The translations under genes and the position numbers were made by a program. A stretch of 64,000 bases of DNA from Amoebophrya sp. A120 (Eukaryota > Sar > Dinophyceae > Syndiniales > Amoebophryaceae): NCBI GenBank assembly GCA_905178155.1, contig CAJINV010000004.1:6073923-6137922 (forward strand). Direction: 5' to 3'. Of this stretch, positions 23,101 to 34,400 are shown in pieces (position 1 is the stretch's first letter; each line of letters begins with the position of its first letter). Below the pieces are notes generated by a model. It made no database searches. It saw only the letters and a program-made list of their open reading frames with translations, and was not told the DNA's origin.

Positions 23101-26100
23101 TGAGAACTTTCGAGTCGTATGACAGTGCACAGCTCGTCCCCCTCGTCCCGCTCACTTGAAGGGCGTAAGACCAACACAAGTGCTGGGATAAATGCGGCTT
23201 TTGCATGACAAATTTGCGACCGATTGTTCATCTAGCGGTGTTTTGGCTTCTGGAACGTGCTGTCATGGAAGCAGTGCTAAAGGGAAGACAGAAAATGGAT
23301 TATGGAAATTTGCATGACATCAAACGAGGGGGAGCTGCAGAGGGAAGTCGGAGTTGTGCACTGTGATAAGTCGCCGTCTGGATCCAGGAAGTCGATCGTG
23401 ATAAACCCGGTCCGGTCCTGGTCGAACTGCACCCACAGCTGCCGTAGGTTCAAAAAGTACCCGACCTCCCGACACCCGCGCGTGAATTCCCGGAAGCTGA
23501 TTATGGCGTTCTCAACTGTTACATTCTCAACTGTTACATGAAATTGTGATGCAAGAAAGGGGAAAGTGAAAGGGGGAAGTAGGTTACACCTGTAGCATTA
23601 CAAATTCCGGACAGATCTAGGTGCGGTTTAGCCCTTCGCAAATTTGTCATGCGAAGCAGCTTAATCGTGAGGGTGATGATGGTGCTTTTGCATGACAAAT
23701 TCATGTAACAGTTGAGAATGTAACGTTTGAGAACCCCATACTGATCCGCCCAGAGTTGTCCTTGTCGAAATGGTATGAATTGCAAAAGTATCGCTGTACT
23801 CGTACAAATGCATTAATTTCCCCAGCATGAGAAATAAAATTTGTAATGCTGATTTTCCTTGAGAAAATGATTTGCAATGCATGATTGCAATACGAATGCG
23901 ACACTTTTGCACAGGATAAGTGCATCCACGCGACGATAATGGACCCGAATTTCTTGCGGAGAAAGTTCCGGAAAGCGCCGAGGGGGCTAAACTTTTTCGA
24001 CTGCTGGAGCAGCAAGTTCTTCTCCTGCCTCTCCCGTACGTGCTTGATCAGGTCCAGTTGCTCCTGCTTCTTCATTTCCACCCGCATCTCCAGCGTGACT
24101 TGACCCTGGCCCATGCGAAGCTCCTTCTGGACGCGGGGGTCCACGTCGGCGAGGACGATGCCTTCCTCCTTCTTCACGTTCAGATACTGATACAGCTGCC
24201 GGGCACGGCCCTCACCGTACCTAGAGGTGCGTTTGATTTTAATTCTTCAAGGTCCTCGTGCGAGATGGACAATGAAGTTCAAAAACAAAATTAACCTTCA
24301 AAACGAAACCACACAAAATGACGCGGAGAGAAAATAGTAGAACTGCACACACGCACAAGACACACAAATTCAATGAAATTACCACGCCGCAAAACTTCTA
24401 TCTACTACCTCTACAACGCACACATAAATGCGCCGAACTTGATTCAAAGTAGCACATCACTTTGAGCGGTAGACAGCAACGGTAGTTGGAAACAAACGCA
24501 TAGCCGATGAACTCTATCAAGTGCAAAAATGTCTGGGTCTGGAAGAATGCATGTTTGTCTTGCTTGTCTGGCATGTTGACTCTTAAATCTGTCATGCACG
24601 TTACCCAAGACCTCCATTCTTCTGTGATGCAGAAACGCAGTGTATCATGCAGAATAGGCAACACCTAGAAGCTCAGAAGATTGTCATGCTGAGCCAGCAT
24701 TTGTGGCCTTATCATGAGACGCCACCCAGCATCACAAGTTTCCAGAGCCAAACATTTTTACATTTGATAAACTCACAATATCAAGAACATAATGTAAGAA
24801 GTACTTCAGTTTCTTCACCAGCCCGTCCACAAACTCCTTCTCGACTATGGCGCTCTCAAATGTTACAACATTCTCAACTGTTCGATGATTTGTCATGCAG
24901 GACTACAATCAGAATTGACACGACCAAGCTGCTTCGCATGACAAATTTTGGAAGAGCCAAACAGGCTGTGAATCTGCGCCAAAACTGTCACGCAAGACGC
25001 GCAAGGTCACCCCTTTGGCTTTTGCCATTCTTGCGTCACAAATTCATGTAACAGTTGAAAATGTAACATTTGAGAAGAACGCCATATCGACTATGCGACC
25101 GTTATTGTCCGCATCCAAGCTGCGGAAGAAGCGCTGCAGGTCCCCGAACTCGTCTTCGGCCTTTTCCCGGAATTCCGTCAGCATAGCGCTGCCCTTCGGC
25201 TCGAAGGTGTCAAACGTTATTCGCCCGTTCTGGTCCAGATCCAGCTTCTTCCACAGCGTAAACAGGGCCCCGGGATGCCTATCCTGCGCAAAAGTATCGC
25301 ACTCGTAGCAATTGCGTTTATGCATTACAAATCTCTTTCTCAAGGTAAATCAGCATGACAAATCTAATTTGTAATGCTGGGCTAATTTGTAATGCAATTT
25401 ATGCTAGTACGATGCTTTTGCATTGCATAGTACCCGATGCGCCGCAAGTGCTCGGAAAACTCCGACTGTATCCTGTGCAAAAGTATCGTATTCGTATAAA
25501 TGCTAATGCAAGTCTTGCATTACAAATCTTGTTTCCAAGTCAAATCTGCATTACAAATTCCATTTTTCATGCGGAGGGAATTTGTCATGCGATTTATACT
25601 AGTACGATACTTTTGCAATTCATAGACTGGGAGAGGGCACCGTTGCCGTCCTTGTCTATGGTGTACCTAATTTTCAATGCAAGCCATTGTAGATGACAGA
25701 GAGCGTCCGACGTCGAGTGCGACCCACAAACAACTCAAACATCGGTTTCGGTGGAGTTCAGTTGTACAAAAAAATACGTAAAAAACTAAAACCTCGTAGA
25801 AAAAAAAAAAAATCTTCTAGGAATATTAACTCTTTATTAAAATAAACAGACAACCTGTACTAGTACCATGCCCGCACCATATTTCCGTGTCTCTTCTTCA
25901 AGAACGTGCGTAAATTTTGTACGGCCGGATCGTCGTGAATCGCAGCTATCGCTCTCCTCCGCTTTTCTTGGTCCTCCGCGGAGATTTGTTTTTGATGCTT
26001 CGTTCCTTTCTTCCCCGCGGCCCTTTCGTTCTGTTTTTTCAACTCCAGTGCCGCCTTCCTCGACTCCTCCTCCTTTGCCTTCTGCAGCGCCGCCTCTTCG

Positions 26101-27388
26101 TATGACAGTGCACAACTCCCCCTCCCCCTCATTTGTCATGCAAAACCCCAAATCCACGCGCTTCGCTTCCCGTTCCCTGTGGCACTGTTTGCATGACAGA
26201 TTCCGGAAGCCCCAACAGTACTAAAATAGGCGCATGAATTTGTCATGCATAGGCTCTCTGTATGGTGGTGTTTTTATTGCCGTTTATCTTTATGCTATAC
26301 AAATGAGGGGGTGGGGGAGGGGGACTTCTGCACTGTCATACTTCGTCCGCACGGATGGTCGCGGACAAGCGGCGCAGCGTCGTCTCGTCGGCGACCTCGA
26401 TGGGCACGTCGATTGGCGCGTCGGAGATGGACACCACGGTCTTTAAGTTTTCCACGCCCGTGCCCTCGAATGCCGTTTGCTGCCGCTGCAACCGTCGTCG
26501 CTCCTCGGCCTTCTGCTTTTGCTCCTGCTCCATGCGCTCTAATTCGCTCCCCGACGGGATCAGCAGGTCTTCGTCACCGTCATCCAGCATCTCTTGATGG
26601 TCGGGGCCAGTTGGCGGTTGTGCTGGTCCGTCTGTCGGCTGTCCTGGCACTGTCTCGAGACCAGTACTGTTGTCCGCAGTGCTACCCTTCCTGGCGAGTG
26701 AAGCTCCTTTCCTGTTTGTCGCTGCAGGAGGTCCTCCGCTGGAAGTAGAAGACGATGCTGGTTTATCTGCTTCTCCTGTTTCGTCTCCTTTCATCATCGG
26801 GTCCGCTGGTGCTTGCGATAGTGATACGAGATCCGGCTCCTCCGCCGGCGCCGCGAGCACGCTACCATAGGTGTCGTCTTCCATGATATTTCCAGCACCT
26901 TGGAATGTTGATCCAGTTCCGTCGTCTATCCTGACAGTCTTCGTCCTGTTTATCCCAGCTGCAGCACTCGGTGCAGCTGCGCTGCTGCTACTTGCGCTTG
27001 CCCCCGAAGGAGAAGTTCTTTCAGACGAGGCAATTGGTGCGGCCGAAGCGTGCACGCCAGAGCTGGCGATTGGGGCGGGAGGAGGTGGTGCGGGAACTAG
27101 TAGGTTATCGTTATTCATATCGGCAGTAGAAGTTGTAGCTGCGGAGGACGCACCAGCTGCAGCTGCTGCCCCCACTGCCGGTGGTGGTGGTGCGTCAAAA
27201 ATGTCCAACTTGGTCCCGACCCGGTCGAGCATGCCCTTGGTCTTACTACCCGCGGCCCCGCCGTTCTGCGACATGAAGGGCGAGGCGAACATCTCGTACT
27301 CCGGGCCGGACTCTGATTTCTCCGCATCTTGTTGTTCCGCAACGGCAGGTTCCGCGTCTTGGTCCACATCCTTTGCGTCGGCCGACAT
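17413..27388 (-). CDS. multi-EF-hand calcium-binding protein, about 1,280 aa, 23 introner-type introns
   Basis: It starts at the ATG at 27388 (MSADAKDVDQ) and ends with TAA at 17413-17415. A disordered Ala/Ser/Pro/Glu-rich N-terminus (350 aa) is followed by EF-hand loops DKDGNGALSQSE, DLDQNGRITFDT, DADNNGRIVEKE, DKDNSGRISFRE, DQDRTGFITIDF, DKDKSGRVSYTE, DEDNTGMVSFQE and DTDNGGSLNFET. Five of the eight keep Glu at loop position 12, so some sites are probably weak. A basic coiled segment (ARRKRQRAMEQQAE) and a polar C-terminus ending ILKKKLGS follow. It probably acts as a soluble Ca2+ sensor or scaffold. Conventional GT-AG introns are 25667-25866, 24221-24804 and 17929-18241; all others are introners. 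Removing each with one repeat copy keeps the frame, except the type M element at 19183, where the cut must be shifted by one base or so. About half of the gene is introner DNA. Confidence 0.85.
17438..17758. mobile_element. introner family E
   Basis: 321 bp between TCAGA repeats in the last coding intron of the EF-hand gene; C/G-run terminal repeats. Confidence 0.93.
18312..18667. mobile_element. introner family A, diverged and long
   Basis: 356 bp, ends TATCAAATGCAAATACGCTA and ATATTTGCAATGCATA; flanks AGCTT and GACTT differ at two or more positions. Removal gives KEAVDRATT. Confidence 0.75.
18700..18808. mobile_element. introner family G (smallest)
   Basis: 109 bp between GCTTT repeats; near-perfect inverted ends TATCCCCTGAAAATTAACC. 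The interior is little more than two TTTGTCATGC words. Confidence 0.93.
18854..19008. mobile_element. introner family B
   Basis: 155 bp between TCCTC repeats; ends TATGCACTGAAAAAGTATCG and GATACTTTTGCACTTCATA. Confidence 0.93.
19183..19463. mobile_element. introner-like element type M
   Basis: 281 bp with inverted ends GTGATCTTAG and CTTAGATCAC between TGA repeats. Exact repeat-to-repeat splicing would shift the frame, so the true splice sites lie a base or so off the repeats. Confidence 0.6.
19511..19658. mobile_element. introner family B
   Basis: 148 bp between CGGGT repeats; ends TATGCAGCGGAAAAGCATCG and ACTTTTGCACAGGATA. Confidence 0.93.
19708..19975. mobile_element. introner family A
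   Basis: 268 bp between ACCCC repeats; ends TATCGAATGCAAATATGTC and ATATTTGTACTGGATA. Confidence 0.93.
20099..20268. mobile_element. introner family F-like with CAT microsatellite
   Basis: 170 bp between ATCGG repeats; ends TATCCCTCGAAAAAAGA and TCTTTTTTCCTGAATA. The interior carries about 11 CAT triplets (20140-20172). Confidence 0.88.
20318..20635. mobile_element. introner family E
   Basis: 318 bp between TCTCC repeats; ends TATCAAAATGAAAAATCC and TTTTTCCTTTTGATA with C/G runs. Confidence 0.93.
21202..21453. mobile_element. introner family A
   Basis: 252 bp between TCTGG repeats; canonical family A ends. Very similar in body to 22463-22714 and 24515-24769. Confidence 0.94.
21531..21682. 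mobile_element. introner family B
   Basis: 152 bp between ACAAA repeats; ends TATCCTGTGCAGAAGTATCG and CCTTTGCAGTTCATA. Confidence 0.93.
21739..22014. mobile_element. introner family A
   Basis: 276 bp between AGTCC repeats; ends TATCAAATGCAAAGTGTC and TTTTTGCATTTGATA. Confidence 0.94.
22062..22296. mobile_element. introner family D
   Basis: 235 bp between TTCCC repeats; ends TATGGCGTTCTTAAACGT and GTTTGAGAACTCCATA. Inverted relative to 23502-23740. Confidence 0.93.
22463..22714. mobile_element. introner family A
   Basis: 252 bp between TTCTT repeats; ends TATCAAATGTAAAAATGTC and TTTTTACTTTTGATA. Confidence 0.94.
22804..23024. mobile_element. introner family C
   Basis: 221 bp between TGCGT repeats; ends TATGACAGTGCACAACTCC and GTTGTGCACTGTCATA. 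Confidence 0.94.
23118..23368. mobile_element. introner family C
   Basis: 251 bp between AGTCG repeats; right end mutated to GTGCACTGTGATA. Confidence 0.93.
23502..23740. mobile_element. introner family D
   Basis: 239 bp between CTGAT repeats; ends TATGGCGTTCTCAACTG and GTTTGAGAACCCCATA. Falls inside an EF loop. Confidence 0.94.
23774..23918. mobile_element. introner family B
   Basis: 145 bp, ends TATGAATTGCAAAAGTATCG and CACTTTTGCACAGGATA. Flanks AATGG and AGTGC match 3 of 5; splicing still gives WMHFDKDNSG. Confidence 0.85.
24221..24804 (-). other. GT-AG intron carrying a nested introner
   Basis: In the EF-hand gene the exon ending CTGAA is followed by GTACTTC, and the next exon follows CTCTAG. 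The join gives KYGEGRARQLYQ in frame. The family A introner 24515-24769 with its AACTC repeats lies wholly inside. Confidence 0.8.
24515..24769. mobile_element. introner family A nested in a GT-AG intron
   Basis: 255 bp between AACTC repeats, inside intron 24221-24804, so it is not itself needed as an intron. Confidence 0.92.
24846..25086. mobile_element. introner family D
   Basis: 241 bp between TCGAC repeats; ends TATGGCGCTCTCAAATG and TTTGAGAAGAACGCCATA. Removal restores the loop DADNNGRIVEKE. Confidence 0.93.
25280..25429. mobile_element. introner family B
   Basis: 150 bp, ends TATCCTGCGCAAAAGTATCG and GCTTTTGCATTGCATA; flanks ATGCC and GTACC match 3 of 5. Confidence 0.85.
25469..25624. 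mobile_element. introner family B
   Basis: 156 bp between GACTG repeats; ends TATCCTGTGCAAAAGTATCG and ACTTTTGCAATTCATA. Confidence 0.93.
25667..25866 (-). other. conventional GT-AG intron in EF-hand gene
   Basis: Donor GCATG/GTACTAG and acceptor AATTAG/GTACACC; splicing completes the loop DKDGNGALSQSE. No introner features inside. Confidence 0.75.
26101..26340. mobile_element. introner family C, inverted
   Basis: 240 bp between CTTCG repeats. The internal GTGGCACTGTTTGCATGAC block lies in opposite orientation to 22804-23024. Confidence 0.94.
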
Positions 27389-28410
27389 CGGGCACAGGAG
27401 GAGGAGATAGAAACCGGGGAAGGGGAAGGGCTAGTAGTACACTTAGCACGCGAGTTTGTGGTTGTGATTTTTACCTTCCCGGGCGGCGTGACGTCTGATG
27501 AACGCCGTCGAGGTCCACCTTTCAAGCTCGAGCAACAGCACAGCAAGGCACTTCCAAAAGCGTGAAGATCAAAACTAAGTGAGTATCAGTATCTTTCAAC
27601 GGGATACAAGGGGAATAGTTCTCAATGATAAACAAGACCTGACGTACGCTCTTCAAAAAAACTATAGCTGGGCCGATATCGGCGCACAGCAGATCCGGAT
27701 GCAGATCTATTTTGCCTGTCGATTTTTGCTGGTCGACTTTTGTTGCGCCAGAATATTATTGCTTTTGCTTCACCATCTCAATTCTACTATAATCGTCTGC
27801 CACACGTCGCGTGGATATTCGTCAAACGAACTGAGACCTCTAACCCGGATTGATACAATACCATCACCACCTTCTCCGAGAACGCTACGATAAGTAGTGC
27901 TCGTCATCACGACACAAAAAAGACGATCCTTGTCATCACGATCCTGACCCGCCCCCGGCTACAATTACGAAAGCAAGACGAGCAACATTCAGCTAGAAAA
28001 ACACTTTATTTCCCACGACCCGCCGCTTCGCGATTTCTTCTTCCCCAGAGCTGTCACAGTTTCGCTTTTGTTTCGAAACACACGATAAAACATCTTCGAG
28101 GAACTTACAACTGGCAAGAACCGACCGACACCGAGAACGAGTGGCCTTTACTTTCAAAGAAGAAGAGGTGCGCTCATTACTTTTCTCGCTGTGGCTCAGT
28201 GGCTCCTTGTGGTTGGGCCCTTTGCCTTTATTCCATCCGTTCTGATTCTTTTTCTATTCATTTCGAATTCTTCAGACTACTTGCAAAGCACGGTTGTTGT
28301 ACGCGGTTTATTCATCGACGCGAAACCAGTCGATGAAACAATTCTGCAGTTTCCGTTCATTATGAAACGCAAAATGTATCTTAACTCCTTCTATTATCAT
28401 CAAAATTCGT
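27389..28410. other. intergenic, no gene seen
   Basis: Lies between the EF-hand start codon and the stop of the BRCA2-like gene. A plus-strand frame (28191-28526) is hydrophobic at first but has no recognisable family and ends in the gene's 3' exon. I see no repeat or introner. Confidence 0.55.
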
Positions 28411-31400
28411 TCATTTTGGGAGGACGTTCCTCTCTCGCAAAAACGTTTTCGCCTCTCGCACCACATCCGCTGGGAAGAGGAGGTGAGACACATGCTCAAC
28501 ATCTTTCTCGTCGGTCTCGTATTTAGCGATGCGAAGTTCCGAAAAAGCCGCGCGGAAATTGTAGATGCCCAAAACCTATCCAGTGCAAAAGTATCGCACC
28601 TGTACGCCCGGTAGCGGTACTTCTAGTCACAGTCATGCACAATAAATCGAATGGAATTGCCGGCATCTGATTCAGCATGAACAATTGCATTCTTGTTCTT
28701 AATCTTCAAGAAATGGAAGTGTGATAGAACGCAGTACAATACTTTTACACTGCATAAAACCTCGTCCAGCCAGTCAAAGCTTACGTTTCGCCACCAACAG
28801 ACCGGCACTGGTTTATTCTCCCCGCGCTTCGTCTTCAGCACGACTTTCCGGCGCTTCTTGGCGGATTTAGCTTCACGTTGCTCTTCATCTGAGAGATCCA
28901 CTGGGTCCTCACCGCCAATTGGTTTTGGTGCAGCAGCTGCAGTGGGAGACTGTCGTGCCGTTTTCTCCGCGACGCGGCCCGGAGCTGCACCTACTTCGTT
29001 GGTGGTGTAGTCGTCCGCCCTGCCATCTTGATCTTCTTCTACTTCGCGGTCAACACAATAGACCAATTTCTTGAATTTGCTTTCAACAACGGACGAACAC
29101 GTTGTGTTCTTAGTAAGGTTGGAGGACAAAGCATGATCAAGATGACCGGAGGTCGCGGCAGCACCATGATCAGCCTTCGTTGTGGATCCAGCCGTTGATG
29201 TGTCGACGCTTATGCGTAGCAGCACGTACGGGCCGCTCCGGAGTTGTGCAGCTGTTGTTGTACTGGTTTGCGTTTGTTCATCTGCGAGAAGTCCGCGTGA
29301 GGACAGCGACACTGTCGCTTGGTGCTGCCCCTCTATCAGTTTATTGCTGTTCTTGCTCTTGGCATTCGCGTTGGGGTGGCTTTTATTAAAACTCCCAAAT
29401 GTTGAGATGACTGAACCTGTCCCATCAAAAAATTGCGAAGTAGTGGTGCTCGGCTTGGACCACGACATCGCTGCCGTTCCGAAAGATGAAATCGGTCCTT
29501 GGTTCTTGAGGTTCGTGCAGCCGCCAAACGCAGTGGGGAAGGAAGGAGACTTGCAGGTATTATTGAAAGACGTGGAGGTCGATCCAAAACTAAAACACGA
29601 CGGCTGATGTGCCACGTTACTTTCGAATGATGATCCCGTAGCTGGTGCATCTTCAAGCGTAGGTCGTTGACCAACAAAACTTCTAAAACCGGCTGGGTCC
29701 ACCTTTGTGGTAGTCGCAGAAGGTGGCTGTGGTTGTGTAGTAGTCCGCGTTGGAGGCGGAGCAAAAGTAGTGACCAATGGCTTCACTCCACGTGGTGGAG
29801 CCGCAGCGGCCCAGCAGCTGCTGGTGCCAAAAAACTGGGATGGTGCTGGTGCCGCTGTCTTCGAAGCGGTAGCAGGCGTTTGAAAAAAATTAACCCGCTG
29901 CAGTGTGCCAGCGTTTGGAGCTCCAGCGGCAAACTGCGACACAAATGCTGGTGGACGAGCAGCCCCTCCACCCGCAGCCGGCGCACAAAAAGCGGCCACT
30001 ACAGGAGGCGGCTCGGCAAGAACTGCAGTAGATCGTGGGGCCGCGGGTGCCGGTGGTGGGGGCGCCGGAGCCTGTCCTGCTGCTTGGAGATGCGTAGAAG
30101 TTGCAGCTGGATTTTTAGGATCAACTGCGGATCGCGCTGGAAGATGATTCGATGAATCCTCCCCAAGAGGAAGGCCCTCCGAGTTTTTTTTACCCGCGGT
30201 GGTGTCCGCGTTCCGACCAACAAGGCAATCCACTGCGCCACAAGGTGGCCGAGCAGCGCCGCGAGACAGCAGAAAGCAGTCCAGAATATGGTCCTCCTCT
30301 CGGCGCTTTACCACTGCAAGCAGTACCGCCGCGACGTCATAAGGACAGGGGCGGCCCACGAGGGGAGGAAACATGCGTTTTTCATTTTCCACTTTCCCGT
30401 TCAGCTTCCAGAGAAGTCCCATGTGTTGCAGCGTATGCATAGCAAAAGCATCGCTCATCTCGTTGACTAGAATAAAATGCAACATTTTTTTTTTGCAACA
30501 TATTCGTCCACATACAAACTTAAAGTTGAAGAGAGGTGGAATTTCTCATGCTGATCCATCTTAGGAGTGAGATTTGTCATGCGTGACTGCAATTCATGAT
30601 ACGAGAACGGTACTTTTGCACAGCATACAGCGTCCGTTCGAGCAACTTCTGCTCGATAAACCCACGACATGTCCTCGCCATCGCCGCTCTAACGGCCGCA
30701 CGGGCGATGCGCGCATGGTCGTGCTGCGGATTATAGCAGTTGATGTCCACCTGGGACTTCTGATCTATAGCAGTAGATTGTTGCACACGCACACCGCTAT
30801 CATTTCGCTCATGGTCCTCAAATATTTCCGGTGCTGCGTCGTCCCGTGCAGGCGCCGGCGCAGCCGCACGTGTAACAGCCTGCTTGGGCTTGGCCAGCGG
30901 GAACATATTTGCTCCAACCTGCTCCTCCAGTCCACTGTCGCGCGTAAGGTAAAACGTGGCGAAGTAGTCTCCGCCATATCGTTTCAGGTTTGTCACCACG
31001 TAACGACAGCCGATCATGTCCTGTCCGACCCCTTCTGCGGCGTTTGAAGATGCCCCGCCGCCCTGAAGGTAGTTGTACGCGGTTCCGTGCTGTGCAGATA
31101 AAGCACCAGAAGTTTTATTCCGCGCATGAAGTAGATCTCCGCTGCTGAAGTGCGCTTCTCCTCCAGTCATGGTCTCCGGCGCTGGGCTGTTGTAGGGCAA
31201 GACGAGTTTCGCGAACAACTGCCCGACACTCGAATGCTCCAGCACTTCAGCGGGCGTGGGGCACAGCGGACCTCGACGTCCACGCGCGCCGTGAGAGAAC
31301 TCGTCGAATTGCTGGATTGCCAGAGCACTAGTACACGCAGGCTGGTCTGCAAGAACTCCTGCGTCCGCTACGAGCAAAACGAGCTGCTTCTCCACATCTT

Positions 31401-34400
31401 GACAACTGCTCGTCGTCGTGGTCCCACCTCCAGGAGGTGCAACGCGTGATGGCGCAAGATGAACACCGCTACTACCTCTAGTTATACCGCCTTGAGCAGA
31501 AGCTCTATTCGGCAGGCGATCATTTCCTCCTCCTGAGCACGGCTTTGAAGAAGACGACGCAGCTCCTGCACTCGAGGAATTTGATGCTGAAGCAACCGAC
31601 CTCTTCTTGTTGCACAACACCGCTCGTAAGACCACCACGTCGATGCTGGGGACCAGGCCCGCTTGCACTCGCGTATTCCCGATCGGGATGGGAAGTCTCG
31701 GTGTGAAGCCAAGCTTAGGTAATCGGTTGTCGAAAAAAGTGCTGCACAGGAAATCCTCGGCCGGGAAAAGACTGCAGCTGTTAGACTCGAGAATGAAGCT
31801 CATCCGGTCTGTATCCAAAGGAAAAAGTAGAAGAACTGTGTAGCAGGAGTGATCGTGGAGTTGTGACAGCATGACAAAGTAGTTCTGGATGACAGAGACG
31901 AAGGCCAGTCAGATGCACAGCTAGTATCAGTGGAAACACACTTGGAAAGCATGACTACAAGTGTGTGGGATACAACTGCGTTAGATCATACTTGTTCCAC
32001 TTACTAACTCATATAGCGCGTGTGCATTTCAAAAACTTCTTTTTAATAAACTATACATATATACACAGTTTTTGTTTTTTTCTTGCATATTCCTCTGATG
32101 TTTGCTCCACGTCCTCCTCGTCCTGCCGCAGGAGTGCGGCGGCGGCATTCGCCATCCGATCATCCACGACACTGTCCTTCTCCGACAGCTCCGTCGTGTT
32201 GGTCCTCGCGTATGGGTGTGTCAGGATCGAAATCGACAAGATCGAAAAATTTGCGATGCATAAAATGTAGGGCACTGAAGGTCTGTATTGGGGAGCAGGC
32301 AAATGAGACCGATAGCAAGCCTGTTTAGGTGTACTAATGTGCTGCCAGAGTAGCATGACAGGAGGAGTCTTCTTTGCCCAGACAGCGTGACAGACTGGAT
32401 TTGGGTTCTCCCGAAGTTTGTCATGCGCCACTTGGAAACTGAGGCTCCAACTGACATCGATTTTGTGCATCACAAATTTTTCGACTTTGTCAATTTCGAT
32501 TTTGACACTTCCATATAATCGCGTTCCTAGAAAATAACCGGAACTCCGGGTGCGCTAGCGTTTGCCACCAGTGCTTGCCCGGACTGCCGGTCAGTCTTGC
32601 GTTCTGCAGGTTTATGTAGATTTTCGAGTTCATCATCCTCGTCGCGCCTTTTTTACTGCTCTGACTTCTAACCAGGTCCGCGTATTTCTGCTCCAGATGC
32701 TTGTCCCAGCGGGCGCGCATTACGTACCGACCGTCAGTGAGCAGAAGAAGTTGTTGTACAGGCGCAGAAGCTGCGGGCCGCTGATGTGCTAGTACCGATT
32801 TCATTCCCACCTCATCAAGATGAACTCCCTCGTCGCTTACGCTTTCATTGGGCGAAGAAGAACCACCTGCAGCTATTTCTTCAGACGTATCACTATGGTA
32901 GAAGATCTGTAGCACTAAATGCAGCGGGCCAGCATCGTCGGCCAGGACGCGGCGTTTCACCACTTGACCGCTGCACATGTCCGCATTCGTCGCCTCCTCA
33001 TACAGCTGGCGTAGTGCGGACGGGGACGAAGAGAATTTAGGCTTATTTGTTGCAAGAACGCCGGTAGTACATTTGGCAGGCGCGGTGCTACAATTTTTTG
33101 CCTGTCCCACCGGGTCCTCCTGGGGACGAAAGAACAATTCTTCGTCCCACCGCCGGGTGATAAAATCGCACAGGAATTTATTTTCGGTTGAGCGACTACT
33201 TGAAGCCCCAACAGCATCAACATCTCCTTGAATGGAAGAGGGAGAGAAGCAGGTCGCATGATCATTCGGGTTTGGAAGTTCGCGCGTCGTGCTGCCCTCT
33301 CGTCTTCCCTTGCCCTCTCGTCTTCCCTGATGCGGAAGGACGAAGAAGCATTGGAGTTGCGATGCAAACCATTTCCCGTCAAGCAGAAACTGCAAGTTGG
33401 GATGCAGCAAGGGATGAGTGGTCGTGCTGGGAACAGCCGGTGCTGGAGGTGCTGTTGTATCCCCATTGATGGTTCTTGCAGGTGTAGTTGTCTCATCTGT
33501 GTCCTTTGAGATTTTTGTGTCTGCCGGCTGCGTGGTCTTCGTCTTGGTGGATTTGTCTGCTTCGTGTAGTACAGGTTTTATTTCCGAACTTCCGCCGCCC
33601 ACCTTCGAACACACGTGATGAAGCAGCCGACAAAATGCAATCCAAAGCATTTCACTTTCAGTTTCGCCCTGCTTCGAAAAGAACAACGAGGACGTGCTCG
33701 AAGCTTGGCCCGGGACACGCCCAGCTGCATGATCAGTGTGGTCCTCTAAGCTTTTCACAGGTGAAGTGCCACCAGATTGTCCGGGTGAAGCCGCGATCGA
33801 CAAATCGCGAACCAGAGAATCTACCAGCTCTCGATACTGATCTATCGTGCCCCCTCCACAGCACAGCGTCTCGCACACCTTTTGCAGCTGCCTCTTCGCA
33901 TCTTCGACCTTCTCCTCAACGGTTTTTTCTTTGCGCGGTTCTTTGCCTTTATTTTTCTCCAGAGCAACAGCAGTGTTCGCGCTTTTCGTCGGTAGTTTTG
34001 CTTTCGCGACTGCCACTTTCGGCCTTCTGATCGGAATAAACTTGTTGGTCCGCAGTCCTCGCCCTACCTTCGCTAGTACCGCAGCCCCCCCGCGGTCATT
34101 TCCTTTTGCAGACATTGCGGCCTTGTTCCCGGCGGTCAACATGCGCAGTTTGATCTTTGGAGGGGGCAGTGCTGCCGCTCCCAAACTAGCGCCTCCACTA
34201 ACTCCCTCCTCCTCCTCGGAAGAATCTTCGAAGATTTTCGCGACCCGCCTCCGCGCAGCTTCGCTCAGCTGGGGAGCTGCTGGCGTTCCGCCGTTTAGTT
34301 GTTCTAGCACCGGATTCCCTTCGCCTGCAGCTCCACCAGCCAGCTGGAAGGAAGAATTTTTTGTTTTGTTCTGTATCAGCGGCTGCAGGGAGGGCCCAGC

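Noticed and set aside
28191-28526. Plus-strand frame with hydrophobic start
   Set aside because: It overlaps the last minus-strand exon of the BRCA2-like gene and has no family features.
28757-30433. FG-repeat nucleoporin as a separate gene
   Set aside because: Frame continuity through the introners and the OB1 halves on both sides of an intron tie this region to the BRCA2-like gene.
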